A DNA stretch of 64,000 nucleotides from Nocardiopsis quinghaiensis (GTDB taxonomy: Bacteria > Actinomycetota > Actinomycetes > Streptosporangiales > Streptosporangiaceae): the NCBI RefSeq assembly GCF_008638365.1, contig NZ_VWVU01000032.1:1-64000 (forward strand), written 5' to 3'. Below are positions 50,267 to 59,003 of the stretch, piece by piece. Both the position numbers and the translations under genes were made by a program. Under the pieces are notes generated by a model. It worked only from the letters and a program-made list of their open reading frames with translations. It searched no databases and was not told where the DNA came from. Position 1 is the stretch's first letter; each line of letters begins with the position of its first letter.

Positions 50267-51532
50267 ATGACAGGTGTGCGACAGTACGGTCCCCCCAGCG
50301 ACGACGACTCCGTGTGGACCGTGCGCGGCGGTACGGAGCAGGAGTATCCCGAGGCCCTCAGAGTCTTCGCCGAGGCCCTCAACATCCCGGTCCAGGAGGA
50401 ACTGCGGGGCGAGCGCGAGCATCCCGTCGCCGAGCACGAGCGCACCCTGCTCGCCCTGGACGGCGACCGGACCGTGGGCACCGCCATGGCCCACAGCTTC
50501 GAGATGACCATGCCGGGCGGGCCCCGCCCGGTGGCCGGTGTGACGGGTGTGGGCGTATGGCCCACCCACCGCCGCCGGGGCGTGCTCAGCGCCCTCATGC
50601 GCCGCCAGCTCGCCGACATCCGCGCCCGTGGCGAGAACCTGGCCGCGCTGTGGGCCTCCGAGGGCGGCATCTACGGCCGGTTCGGCTACGGCGTGTCCTC
50701 CCGGGAGATGAGGGCGAGCGTCCAGCGCGTCCACGCCCGCCTGCGCCCCGACGCGCCCCGCGACCCCTCCCTGGCCGTCGAACTGGTCGAGCCCGCACAG
50801 GCGCGCGAGGAGATGGAGCGCCTCCACCGGCAGGCCCTCCCCTCGCGCGTGGGGCAGTTCTCCCGTAGCGCCAACTGGTGGAGCCGGATGCTCACGGACA
50901 AGCCCGGTCCCGGTGCCGGGCGGACGCGCGTGGCCCTGGTGCGCGGCCCCGACGGGTCCCGGGGCTACGCACTGCACCGCCTCCTCAGCCCCGGGGAGTC
51001 GGGTCTTCCCCAGGGGCAGGTCATGGTGCGGGAGCTGGTCACCACCACCCCGGCCGCGCGGGTCGCCCTGTACGAGCACCTGCTGGAGCGCGACCTGATC
51101 GCCGAGACGGTCTTCGAGAGCCTGCCCGAGGACGACGCCCTGTCCGCCCTGCTGGCCGATCCCGGGCGCCTGGTCAGGCACGGCTTCGACGAGCTCTGGA
51201 TCCGCCTGGTGGACGTGCCCGGGGCCCTGTCGGATCGTCCCTACAACCTTCCGGTGGACACCGTGCTGGAGGTCGCCGACCGGTTCGCGCCGTGGAACGC
51301 CGGGCGCTGGCGCCTGAGGGCCGACGCCGAGGGCGCCCGCGTGGAGGCCACCGACGCCGCCCCCGACCTCAGCCTGGACGTGTCCCACCTGGGCGCGGCC
51401 TACCTGGGCCGCACCTCCCCGACATCCTTCGTGGACGCCGGGGTGGCCACCGAGCACACCCCGGGCGTGGCCGCGCGGCTGGGCACGGCCCTGTACGCGC
51501 CGCGCGCACCCTTCTGCGGCACCGGATTCTGA
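50267..51532 (+). CDS. Eis-like GNAT acetyltransferase with sterol-carrier domain (copy 1)
   Basis: A 421-residue protein of the Eis family. The N-terminal GNAT domain has the acetyl-CoA loop VWPTHRRRGVLSALM and GIYGRFGYG. A second GNAT-like region spans about 170-300, and the C-terminal sterol carrier protein-like domain has RLVDVPGAL, DRFAPWNAGRWRLR and DLSLDVSHLGAAYL. The C-terminal free carboxylate ends in CGTGF, as in Eis, where it takes part in catalysis. It would acetylate amines, possibly aminoglycosides or peptides. A close paralogue follows 72 bases downstream. Confidence 0.92.
   Translation: MTGVRQYGPPSDDDSVWTVRGGTEQEYPEALRVFAEALNIPVQEELRGEREHPVAEHERTLLALDGDRTVGTAMAHSFEMTMPGGPRPVAGVTGVGVWPTHRRRGVLSALMRRQLADIRARGENLAALWASEGGIYGRFGYGVSSREMRASVQRVHARLRPDAPRDPSLAVELVEPAQAREEMERLHRQALPSRVGQFSRSANWWSRMLTDKPGPGAGRTRVALVRGPDGSRGYALHRLLSPGESGLPQGQVMVRELVTTTPAARVALYEHLLERDLIAETVFESLPEDDALSALLADPGRLVRHGFDELWIRLVDVPGALSDRPYNLPVDTVLEVADRFAPWNAGRWRLRADAEGARVEATDAAPDLSLDVSHLGAAYLGRTSPTSFVDAGVATEHTPGVAARLGTALYAPRAPFCGTGF
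50498..50620 (+). repeat. Near-identical tract, Eis-like copy 1
   Basis: These 123 bases match 51827-51949 in the second copy with one difference seen. They cover the acetyl-CoA binding segment and include silent sites, which is far more alike than the rest of the two genes. Confidence 0.9.
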
Positions 51533-51604
51533 CGAGAACGACACTGACACCGACACCACACACCAGCCGTGGCACGGCCGCGGCGCAGTCGACAGGCCTT
51601 GAAC

Positions 51605-52867
51605 ATGAGAACCCATCCCAGTCCCCGCCCCGAGTGGACCGTGCGGGGAACCGACCGCGACGAGTACATCGAGGTGATGCGCGTCGTCGGCGAGGCGCTG
51701 CTGTCCTCGGACTCCCCGCGGGAGCGCGAGCGCTACCTGCGGCCCCTCCTGGACGCCGAGGGCTATGACCGCGTCCTGGTCGCCGTGGACGGCGACGAGA
51801 TCGTGGGGTCGGTCAACGACTTCGCCTTCGAGATGACCATGCCGGGCGGGCCCCGCCCGGTGGCCGGTGTGACGGGTGTGGGCGTGTGGCCCACCCACCG
51901 CCGCCGGGGCGTGCTCAGCGCCCTCATGCGCCGCCAGCTCGCCGACATCCACGCGCGCGGCGAGCGCTACGCCGCCCTGTGGGCCTCCGAGGGCGCCATC
52001 TACGGCCGGTTCGGCTACGGGGCGGCGGCCACCGAGATGGAGACGGGTGTCCGCATCCCCCACACCGCGCTGCGCGCCGACGCCCCGAGCGATCCCGGTC
52101 TGCGGATCCGCCTGGCCGACCCCGAGCAGGCGCGCCCGGACCTGGAGCGGGTGCACCGCGAGGCCGCCGCCGTCCAGGTCGGCCAGTTCCAGCGGGCCGC
52201 GCACTGGTGGGACCGCGTCCTGCGGGACCTGCCCGAGCAGCGCGGCGGCAGGGGGCCGCTGCGCGCCGTGGTGGTCAGCGGCCCCGGCGGACCGCTGGGA
52301 TACGCCCTCTACCACACCCGTAGCAGGTGGGAGCGCGACGGCTCCCACGGTGAGGTGTACGTCAAGGAGGTCACCGCCACGGCCCCGGCGGCCTGGACCG
52401 CCCTGTACGAGCACCTGTTCAACCGGGACCTGGTCAGTGAGGTCGTCTTCGACTCCCTGGCCGTGGACGACCCGCTGCGCCACCTGCTCGCGGACGGCGG
52501 CCGGGCGGTGCCCACGCTCTACACCTCCCTGTGGGTGCGGCTGGTGGACGTGCCCGGGGCCCTGTCCGAGCGCTCCTACGCCGCGCCCGTCGAGACGGTC
52601 CTGGAGGTCGCCGACCGGTTTGCGCCGTGGAACGCCGGGCGCTGGCGTCTGAGGGCAGGCACCGACGGCGCCCGCGTGGAGGCCACCGACGCCGCCCCCG
52701 ACCTCAGCCTGGACGTGTCCCACCTGGGCGCCGCCCACCTGGGCCAGAGCACGCTGGACGGCTACCTGCGCGCGGGTCTGCTCACCGAGCACACCCCGGG
52801 CGCGGTGGAGCGCCTGGACGCCGCCCTGCACCGCTCCCGGGCACCGTTCTGCGGCCTGGTCTTCTGA
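51605..52867 (+). CDS. Eis-like GNAT acetyltransferase with sterol-carrier domain (copy 2)
   Basis: A 420-residue paralogue of the preceding gene with the same three-part layout: GNAT loop VWPTHRRRGVLSALM, GAIYGRFGYG, then VRLVDVPGALSERSY, DRFAPWNAGRWRLR and the C-terminal CGLVF. The N-terminal 60 residues and the central region differ clearly from copy 1, so the substrates may differ. ATG 51605 has only a weak site. A bidirectional terminator follows. Confidence 0.92.
   Translation: MRTHPSPRPEWTVRGTDRDEYIEVMRVVGEALLSSDSPRERERYLRPLLDAEGYDRVLVAVDGDEIVGSVNDFAFEMTMPGGPRPVAGVTGVGVWPTHRRRGVLSALMRRQLADIHARGERYAALWASEGAIYGRFGYGAAATEMETGVRIPHTALRADAPSDPGLRIRLADPEQARPDLERVHREAAAVQVGQFQRAAHWWDRVLRDLPEQRGGRGPLRAVVVSGPGGPLGYALYHTRSRWERDGSHGEVYVKEVTATAPAAWTALYEHLFNRDLVSEVVFDSLAVDDPLRHLLADGGRAVPTLYTSLWVRLVDVPGALSERSYAAPVETVLEVADRFAPWNAGRWRLRAGTDGARVEATDAAPDLSLDVSHLGAAHLGQSTLDGYLRAGLLTEHTPGAVERLDAALHRSRAPFCGLVF
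51827..51949 (+). repeat. Near-identical tract, Eis-like copy 2
   Basis: The partner of 50498-50620 at a constant offset of 1329 bases. A second strongly similar tract lies in the sterol-carrier region (about 51260-51410 and 52590-52740). Confidence 0.9.
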
Positions 52868-52880
52868 CCGGAGGCGCCAC

Positions 52881-52914
52881 CGGACCGGCCCCGCGCGACG
52901 GCGGGGCCGGTCCG
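52881..52914. terminator. Bidirectional terminator
   Basis: Perfect 14-bp arms CGGACCGGCCCCGC and complement around a six-base loop, between the convergent acetyltransferase and aminotransferase genes. Confidence 0.78.
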
Positions 52915-52919
52915 CGTCC

Positions 52920-53978
52920 TCAGCCCTTCAGTGCCTTGACCAGGCGGTCCACGTCGGACTCGTCGTTGTACAGGTGGAAGGCCGCCCGCAGCCGCCCGTC
53001 GCGGGCGGCGGTGGTGATCCCCGCCCGGTCCACGCGCTCCATGGCGTCCTCGGACACGGACAGGGACACGATCGCCGATCCGGTCGGCTCCATGTCCATG
53101 GCCTCGCGGAAGCGGTCGCCCAGGGCGGCGCCGTGCTCGCCGACCGTCTCGATCCCCACCTCCTCCAGCAGGGACAGGGACTCCTCCAGGGAGATCCAGG
53201 CCGACCACACCGGTGGCAGGTCCAGGCGGCGGGCCTGCTCGGCGAGCCGCAGCGGCCCCCCGTACAGCGACTCCCAACGGTCACCGCCCGCGTACCAGTT
53301 CGCGGCCTGGGGTTCGAGCGCGGCCAGGGCCTCGGTGGTGCCGGTCAGCAGGGCCGCCCCACGTGTGCCCAGCAGCCACTTGAAGGTGGAGCACACCGTG
53401 TAGTCGATCCGGGCGGCGTCCAGCGGCAGCCATCCGGCGGACTGGGTGGTGTCCACCAGTAGCCGCGCGCCGTGGTCGGCGCAGGCCCCGACCAGGTCCC
53501 GCAGCGGGGCGATGGCGCCGTTGGCGGACTGCACGGCGGAGACGGCCACCAGAGTGGTGCCGGGGCCGACCTCCTCGGGCAGGTGTTCCAGGGGGACCTC
53601 GCGTACCCGCACTCCGTCCTTGTTGCGGGCCAGGAACGGAAAGACCACGGAAGTGAACTCGTCGCGCGCGAGCAGCACCTCCGAGCCCGGGGCCAGGCCG
53701 GCGGCCACCGTGCCGACCAGCTGGGCGACGTGGCTGCCGATGGCCACGCGGTCGGCGGACACACCGCTCATGCGGGCGTAGGCGGTGCGGACCCTCTCGA
53801 TGGCGGAATCGGTGTCGACGGGGGAGAAACGGCCGGTGGCCACCTCGCGGGTGTGCCGTTCCAGGGCACGCAGCGCCCGGTGGGGTGTCAGGCCGTGTGT
53901 GGCGGTGTTGAGGTAGGTGCTCCCGGGGGAGAACTGCTGTCCGGCGGTGCGCAGGCGGGTGCGGCTGGAATCGTCCAT
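52920..53978 (-). CDS. Class V aminotransferase / cysteine desulfurase-like protein
   Basis: A 352-residue fold-type I PLP enzyme. STYLNTATHGLTPHRAL is the N-terminal substrate region, DTTQSAGWLPLD contains the PLP-ring Asp, and STFKWLLGTRG holds the PLP Lys. There is no obvious active-site Cys loop as in IscS/SufS, so an isopenicillin-N-epimerase-like or generic aminotransferase V role is more likely. ATG 53978 starts the conserved part; 54014 would be a longer alternative. It is 94 bases downstream of the MarR gene on the same strand. Confidence 0.87.
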   Translation of the reverse strand: MDDSSRTRLRTAGQQFSPGSTYLNTATHGLTPHRALRALERHTREVATGRFSPVDTDSAIERVRTAYARMSGVSADRVAIGSHVAQLVGTVAAGLAPGSEVLLARDEFTSVVFPFLARNKDGVRVREVPLEHLPEEVGPGTTLVAVSAVQSANGAIAPLRDLVGACADHGARLLVDTTQSAGWLPLDAARIDYTVCSTFKWLLGTRGAALLTGTTEALAALEPQAANWYAGGDRWESLYGGPLRLAEQARRLDLPPVWSAWISLEESLSLLEEVGIETVGEHGAALGDRFREAMDMEPTGSAIVSLSVSEDAMERVDRAGITTAARDGRLRAAFHLYNDESDVDRLVKALKG

Positions 53979-54072
53979 GCTCCGATGCTCACAGCCGGGA
54001 GGGGGGGCGCTCAAGGTCCATTCCGGCCCGCTGCGGACTGTGTTCTCCGGGGACGCGTCGGGTCCGGGGCCC

Positions 54073-54612
54073 TCAGCTGCGGAACTTGGCCCTGGCGTTG
54101 GTGGAGCCCGCCATGAGTTTGTTGAGCAGGCGTACGAGCTCCTGGCGCTCCTCGGGTTCGAGCTCCTGGGCCCAGGCGCTCTCGCGCCGGTTGTGGGCGC
54201 GGAAGCCGCCGAGGATCGCTCCGTATCCGGCCTCGGTGAGGCTGAGCTGGAGGGCTCGCCGGTCGTGGACGGCGCGCTCGCGCACGATGAGTCCGTCGCG
54301 TTCGAGGGTGTTGAGCAGCGCGGACAGCGCGGCCCGGCTCATACCGGAGATCTCGGCGGTGGTCTTGGCCTCCATGGGACCGGCCAGCCACAGCGCGAAG
54401 ATCACCCTGAACCCGGGCCAGGTGAGTCCGCGCGGGCGGTGCACGGATGATTCCAGGTCGTAGATGACCATGCTCGTGGCCCGGTTGAGGGTCAGGACCA
54501 TGCGCATGGCGTCGGTGTTGACGGAGGGCAGTTCCTGCTCGGCCTTCTGCACCGCGTAGTCCACGAATGACCAGAAGGTGAGATCGCTTGGGGGTGCGGT
54601 GTTATGGGTCAC
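54073..54612 (-). CDS. MarR-family regulator of the homogentisate operon
   Basis: A 179-residue MarR protein. The winged helix spans about 70-135: TWPGFRVIFALWLAGPMEAK, EISGMSRAALSALLNTLERDGL and VHDRRALQLSLTEAG. GTG 54612 is the likely start. It is divergent from the homogentisate operon, and the 358-base space between carries an ATCAAA-N2-TTTGAT dyad. An aromatic acid inducer is the natural guess. Confidence 0.9.
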   Translation of the reverse strand: MTHNTAPPSDLTFWSFVDYAVQKAEQELPSVNTDAMRMVLTLNRATSMVIYDLESSVHRPRGLTWPGFRVIFALWLAGPMEAKTTAEISGMSRAALSALLNTLERDGLIVRERAVHDRRALQLSLTEAGYGAILGGFRAHNRRESAWAQELEPEERQELVRLLNKLMAGSTNARAKFRS

Positions 54613-54908
54613 GGCGCCCAGCCTAGTGCCTGGGGTACGGGCGCTGTTTACCGCGTTTTTCCTCTCTGATGCCCGTGTGGAGCGGATATGGCCCGGCGTG
54701 GGTGTTGTGCGAATAGGTGTTCCTCGGGGGCCGAGGGTTATGGGCATGGCGCGTGTGCGTGGCGGTGTCCGGGCCGACGGGCCCGTGGACCGCCAGGTGG
54801 GGGGCTGCGGCCGGGGTGGAGAGTAACCTTGAAGTGTGATCTGCATCACGCCAGAACCGGGGCCACGCCTCTTGGCTCTGTGGTGTGGGGCACGTTATGG
54901 TCAGAACC

Positions 54909-54925
54909 ATCAAACCTTTGATCAA
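54909..54925. promoter_or_regulatory. MarR-type operator
   Basis: ATCAAA-CC-TTTGAT (54909-54922) overlaps the palindrome TTGATCAA (54918-54925). It lies 46 bases before the first gene of the catabolic operon. Such ATCAAA/TTTGAT dyads are bound by several MarR regulators. A GGGCGGC hairpin at 54928-54945 follows in the leader. The rest of 54613-54908 shows no gene. Confidence 0.62.
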
Positions 54926-54970
54926 TTGGGCGGCAGGCGCCGCCCAGAGCGAGTGAAGGGTCCTTCGACC

Positions 54971-55933
54971 ATGGCAGCCAAGCCGTTCGCCTCATCCGCC
55001 GACACCGAGGCCAAGCCGCAGACCCTGGAGGTCCTGGCCGACGGGGTCTACGCACTCACCGCCGAGGGCGACCCCAACGTGGGCGCCATCGAGGGCGAGG
55101 ACTTCCTCGTGGCCTTCGAGGCCCTGGCCACCCCCGCCGCCGCGCGTGACTGGCTCGCCCTGCTGCGCCAGCACACCGACAAGCCCGTCCGCTACCTGGT
55201 GCTCTCGCACTACCACGCGGTCCGCGTCCTGGGCGCCAGCGCCTTCGACGCCGAGATCATCCTCACCCACGAGAAGACCCACGAACTCATCCGCGAACGC
55301 GGCAAGGAGGACTGGGCCAGCGAGTTCGGCCGCATGCCCCGCCTGGCCAAGGACGCCGACTCCGTGCCCGGCCTGACCTGGCCCACCCAGACCTTCGCCG
55401 ACCGCACCACCATCGACCTGGGCGGCGACCGCGGCGAGCTGGTCCTGCAGTACTTCGGCCGCGGCCACACCGAGGGCGACGTCGTCGCCTGGCTGCCCAA
55501 GCACAAGATCCTCTTCGCCGGAGACCTCGTCGAGGCACAGGCCGCCCTCTACACCGGGGACGCCTTCCACCACGACTGGGCCGGGGCCACCCTGGACGGC
55601 GTCAGGGCCCTGGGCGCCGAGATGCTCGTCGGCGGACGCGGCGCCGTCAGCCGCGGCCGTGCCGAGGTCGACGCCGCCATCGAGCAGACCCGCAACTTCC
55701 TCAACGTCATGATCGAGAAGGTCGGCGCGGTCCACAGCCGCGGCGGCACCCTCAAGGAGGCCTTCGAGGCCACCCACGCCGCCCTGGTCGGCGACTACGG
55801 CCACTGGCCCATCTTCGAGCACTGCCTGCCCTTCGACGTCTCCCGCCTGTGGGACGAGTTCTCCGGCATCGAGCGCCCCGTCATCTGGACCGCCGAGCGC
55901 GACCGGCAGGTCTGGGACCAGCTCCAGGGCTGA
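54971..55933 (+). CDS. MBL-fold protein with altered HxHxDH motif, first gene of the homogentisate operon
   Basis: A 320-residue metallo-beta-lactamase-fold protein. The canonical HxHxDH is replaced by His80-Tyr-His82-Ala-Val-Arg85, so the Asp and His of the second metal site are missing. The later ligands His166 (GHTEGD) and Asp185 (FAGDLV) remain. This suggests a mono-metal or non-hydrolytic member. The same motif is seen in relatives linked to aromatic degradation, as far as I recall. AAGGG precedes ATG 54971. It lies 71 bases before the hydroxylase gene in the same direction. Confidence 0.85.
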   Translation: MAAKPFASSADTEAKPQTLEVLADGVYALTAEGDPNVGAIEGEDFLVAFEALATPAAARDWLALLRQHTDKPVRYLVLSHYHAVRVLGASAFDAEIILTHEKTHELIRERGKEDWASEFGRMPRLAKDADSVPGLTWPTQTFADRTTIDLGGDRGELVLQYFGRGHTEGDVVAWLPKHKILFAGDLVEAQAALYTGDAFHHDWAGATLDGVRALGAEMLVGGRGAVSRGRAEVDAAIEQTRNFLNVMIEKVGAVHSRGGTLKEAFEATHAALVGDYGHWPIFEHCLPFDVSRLWDEFSGIERPVIWTAERDRQVWDQLQG

Positions 55934-56004
55934 GGTCCGTCCCACCCCTTCCTCCTTCTTCCGTACGCGCCCCCGCGGGCGCCCACGCCGAACGGAGCCA
56001 CCAC

Positions 56005-57759
56005 ATGCGGCCCCCCGCTCCACGCACCCCCGCCGGTCCCGCCGCCGAGCCCGTCCTGGTACTCGGCGCGGGGCCGGTCGGCCAGACCGCGGCCCTGCTG
56101 CTGGCCCGGCGCGGCGTCCCCGTGCTGGTCGTGGACGAGCGCCCCGAACGCGACGCCGTCGGATCCAAGGCCATCTGCCAACAGCGCGACGTGCTCGACG
56201 TCTGGGACTGGCTGGGCGCCGGGACCATCGCGAAGGAGGGCCTGACCTGGGACACCGCACGCACCTTCTACCGCGGGCACGAACTGTTCAGCGTGCACCT
56301 GGCCGACCCGGCGGCCTCGTCCCTGCCCCCGTTCGTCAACATCTCCCAGTCCCGCACCGAGCAGGTCCTGGACGAGCGCATGGCCCAGGCGGGCGTGCCG
56401 GTCCTGTGGAACCACCGGGTCACCGGCATCGCCCAGGACGAACACGGCGTCACCGTGGAGTGCCACACCCCCCAGGGGCCGGTGAGCCTGCGCGGATCCC
56501 ACGCCCTGTCGTGCCTGGGCGCCCACGGCGGCGTGGTCCGCGAGGCCCTGGGCCTGGCCTTCGACGGCACCACCTTCGACGACCGCTTCCTCATCTGCGA
56601 CATCCGGGCCGACCTCGCCGGCTGGGAGCGCGAGCGCCGCTTCTACTTCGACCCCGAGTGGAACCCCGGCCGCCAGGTGCTCATCCACCCCTGCCCCGAC
56701 TCGGTCTACCGCATCGACTGGCAGGTCCCCGCCGACTTCGACCTGGCGGCCGAGGAGGCCAGCGGGCGCCTGGACGCCCGCATCCGCCAGATCATCGGCG
56801 AGCGGCCCTACGAGATCGTCTGGCACTCGGTCTACCGGTTCCACACACGCGTGGCCGAGCGCATGCGCTCGGGCCGCGTCCTGCTGCTCGGCGACAACGC
56901 CCACCTGGTCGCGCCCTTCGGGGCCCGCGGCCTCAACTCCGGCGTCCAGGACGCCGAGAACGCCGCCTGGAAGCTCGCCTACGTCCTGGCCGGATGGGCG
57001 GGCGAGGAGCTGCTGGAGAGCTACCACGCCGAACGCCACGCCGCGGCCCTGGAGAACGCCGACGTCACCAGCGCCACCATGCGCTTCCTGGTCCCCCATG
57101 ACGAGGAGGCGCACCGCACCCGCGTCACCGTGCTCGAACAGGCGCTGACCGAGGAGGCGGCCCGCGCCCGGGTCGACTCCGGACGCCTGGCCGAACCGTT
57201 CTGGTACACCGACTCGGCCCTGACCACCCCCTGCCCCGAGCGCCCCTTCGGAGGGCGGCCCCCGCGCGGACGGACCCCCGACCCCTGCCCCGGCGTGGTC
57301 CTGCCCGACGCCCCCGTCAGCCTCCCCGACGACGGTGCGCCCACCCGCATCCGCCCGCTGCTGCGCCAGGGCCTGACCCTGCTGGTGGGCGCCGCTCCCG
57401 CAGACCGCGAGCCCGACGCGTTCCTGCGGGACGTGCGCACCGCCGCCCGCGAGGCCACACAGGCCCCCGTCGACGCCCTGTACCTGGAGGGGATCGACAC
57501 CACCGGCGCGCTCACCAGGGCCCTGGACCCCGCGCCCGGCCAGGTGTGGCTGGTGCGCCCCGACGCCCACGTGGCCGCCGTCGTCGCGGGCGGGGACACC
57601 GCCGCCGTGCGCGCCGCAGTGCGCACCGCACTGGGGCGTGCACCCGGCTTCCCCGCGCCCGCCGAGGCGACCGACATGGCCGACCGGCCGGCCGGGCCCG
57701 CCGCCGACGACGCCCCCGGCACCGATCCGCGCGGCGACGAGCCCGCCCCGACCGCCTGA
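56005..57759 (+). CDS. FAD-dependent aromatic-ring hydroxylase (MhpA / 3-hydroxyphenylacetate hydroxylase-like)
   Basis: A 584-residue class A flavin monooxygenase. The dinucleotide motif is VLGAGPVGQTAALLLARRG, the second FAD motif is RVLLLGDNAHLVAPFGARGLNSG, and the C-terminal thioredoxin-like domain of phenol-hydroxylase-type enzymes follows (about 420-540). GGAG precedes ATG 56005. Placed directly before hmgA, it could form homogentisate from 3-hydroxyphenylacetate (6-hydroxylation), which would make the pathway independent of 4-hydroxyphenylpyruvate dioxygenase. That substrate is inference. The last 45 residues are Ala/Pro/Asp rich. Confidence 0.88.
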   Translation: MRPPAPRTPAGPAAEPVLVLGAGPVGQTAALLLARRGVPVLVVDERPERDAVGSKAICQQRDVLDVWDWLGAGTIAKEGLTWDTARTFYRGHELFSVHLADPAASSLPPFVNISQSRTEQVLDERMAQAGVPVLWNHRVTGIAQDEHGVTVECHTPQGPVSLRGSHALSCLGAHGGVVREALGLAFDGTTFDDRFLICDIRADLAGWERERRFYFDPEWNPGRQVLIHPCPDSVYRIDWQVPADFDLAAEEASGRLDARIRQIIGERPYEIVWHSVYRFHTRVAERMRSGRVLLLGDNAHLVAPFGARGLNSGVQDAENAAWKLAYVLAGWAGEELLESYHAERHAAALENADVTSATMRFLVPHDEEAHRTRVTVLEQALTEEAARARVDSGRLAEPFWYTDSALTTPCPERPFGGRPPRGRTPDPCPGVVLPDAPVSLPDDGAPTRIRPLLRQGLTLLVGAAPADREPDAFLRDVRTAAREATQAPVDALYLEGIDTTGALTRALDPAPGQVWLVRPDAHVAAVVAGGDTAAVRAAVRTALGRAPGFPAPAEATDMADRPAGPAADDAPGTDPRGDEPAPTA

Positions 57760-57794
57760 CCCGGACCCACCCGACACGGAGGGAGAACACCGCC

Positions 57795-59003
57795 ATGGCC
57801 TACTACCGCCAGGTCGGCGAGGTGCCCCGCACCCGCCACACCCAGCACCGCACCCCCGAGGGCGGCCTGTACTACGAGGAGCTGATGGGGGAGGAGGGCT
57901 TCTCCTCCGACTCCTCGCTGCTCTACCACCGGGCCATCCCCTCGGCCATCGTCGACGCCGCCGAGTGGCGGGTCCCCGACCAGACCCGCACCCGCAACGC
58001 GCCGATGGTGCCCCGCCACCTGAGGCTGCACGGCCTCTTCTCCGACCAGGAGTGGAAGGCCGCCGACGTGGTGGAGTCGCGCCGCCTGGTCCTGGGCAAC
58101 GACGACGTGCGCATCTCCTACGTCGTGGCCGGGGCTCCCTCGGAGCTGTACCGCAACGGCATCGGCGACGAGTGCGTGTACGTGGAGTCGGGCACCGCCC
58201 GTGTGGAGACCGTCTTCGGTCTGCTGGAGGTCGGACAGGGCGACTACGTCATCCTGCCGCGCGCCACCACCCACCGCTGGGTGCCCACCGGGGACGGACC
58301 GCTGCGCGCCTACGTGGTCGAGGCCAACAGCCACATCGCCCCACCCAAGCGCTACCTGTCCCGGTACGGGCAGTTCCTGGAGCACTCGCCCTACTGCGAG
58401 CGGGACCTGCGCGGCCCCTCCGAGCCGCTGCTGGCCGAGGGCGAGAACATCGACGTGCTCATCAAGCACCGCGGCGACGGTCCCGGCGGGATCTCCGGTA
58501 CCCGCTACACCTACCCCACCCACCCCTTCGACGTCGTGGGCTGGGACGGGTGCCTGTACCCCCACGTCCTCAACATCGACGACTTCCAGCCCATCACCGG
58601 GCGCGTCCACCAGCCGCCGCCCGTCCACCAGGTGTTCGAGGGCCACAACTTCGTCATCTGCAACTTCGTGCCGCGCAAGGTGGACTACCACCCCGGAGCC
58701 ATCCCGGTGCCCTACTACCACTCCAACGTCGACTCCGACGAGGTCATGTTCTACTGCGGCGGCGACTACGAGGCCCGCAAGGGCTCCGGGATCGGCCAGG
58801 GCTCCATCTCCCTGCATCCGGGCGGCCACTCCCACGGCCCCCAACCCGGCGCCTACGAGCGCAGCATCGGTGCCGAGGCCTTCGACGAACTCGCCGTCAT
58901 GGTGGACACCTTCCGCCCACTGGACCTGGGTGAGGGCGGCCTGGCCAGCGACGACGGCGTCTACGCCTGGAGCTGGGCCGGCGGCCGGAGGGAGCGGCGG
59001 TGA
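57795..59003 (+). CDS. hmgA: Homogentisate 1,2-dioxygenase
   Basis: A 402-residue ring-cleavage dioxygenase of the HGD cupin family that opens homogentisate to maleylacetoacetate. The iron ligands lie in YYHSNVDSDEVMFY (His and Glu) and SLHPGGHSHGP (His). GTARVETVFG, GDYVILPRATTHRW and PYCERDL match family blocks. It is slightly shorter than the human enzyme, as usual for actinobacteria. GGAGGGAGAAC precedes the ATG. The stop overlaps the start of the next gene (GTGA), so the two proteins are made together. Confidence 0.95.
   Translation: MAYYRQVGEVPRTRHTQHRTPEGGLYYEELMGEEGFSSDSSLLYHRAIPSAIVDAAEWRVPDQTRTRNAPMVPRHLRLHGLFSDQEWKAADVVESRRLVLGNDDVRISYVVAGAPSELYRNGIGDECVYVESGTARVETVFGLLEVGQGDYVILPRATTHRWVPTGDGPLRAYVVEANSHIAPPKRYLSRYGQFLEHSPYCERDLRGPSEPLLAEGENIDVLIKHRGDGPGGISGTRYTYPTHPFDVVGWDGCLYPHVLNIDDFQPITGRVHQPPPVHQVFEGHNFVICNFVPRKVDYHPGAIPVPYYHSNVDSDEVMFYCGGDYEARKGSGIGQGSISLHPGGHSHGPQPGAYERSIGAEAFDELAVMVDTFRPLDLGEGGLASDDGVYAWSWAGGRRERR

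Noticed and set aside
47552-52831. A 1759-codon open frame on the minus strand
   Set aside because: It runs antisense through several well-supported genes on both strands, has Arg/Gly/Pro/Val-rich content without domains, and results from GC-biased codon positions.
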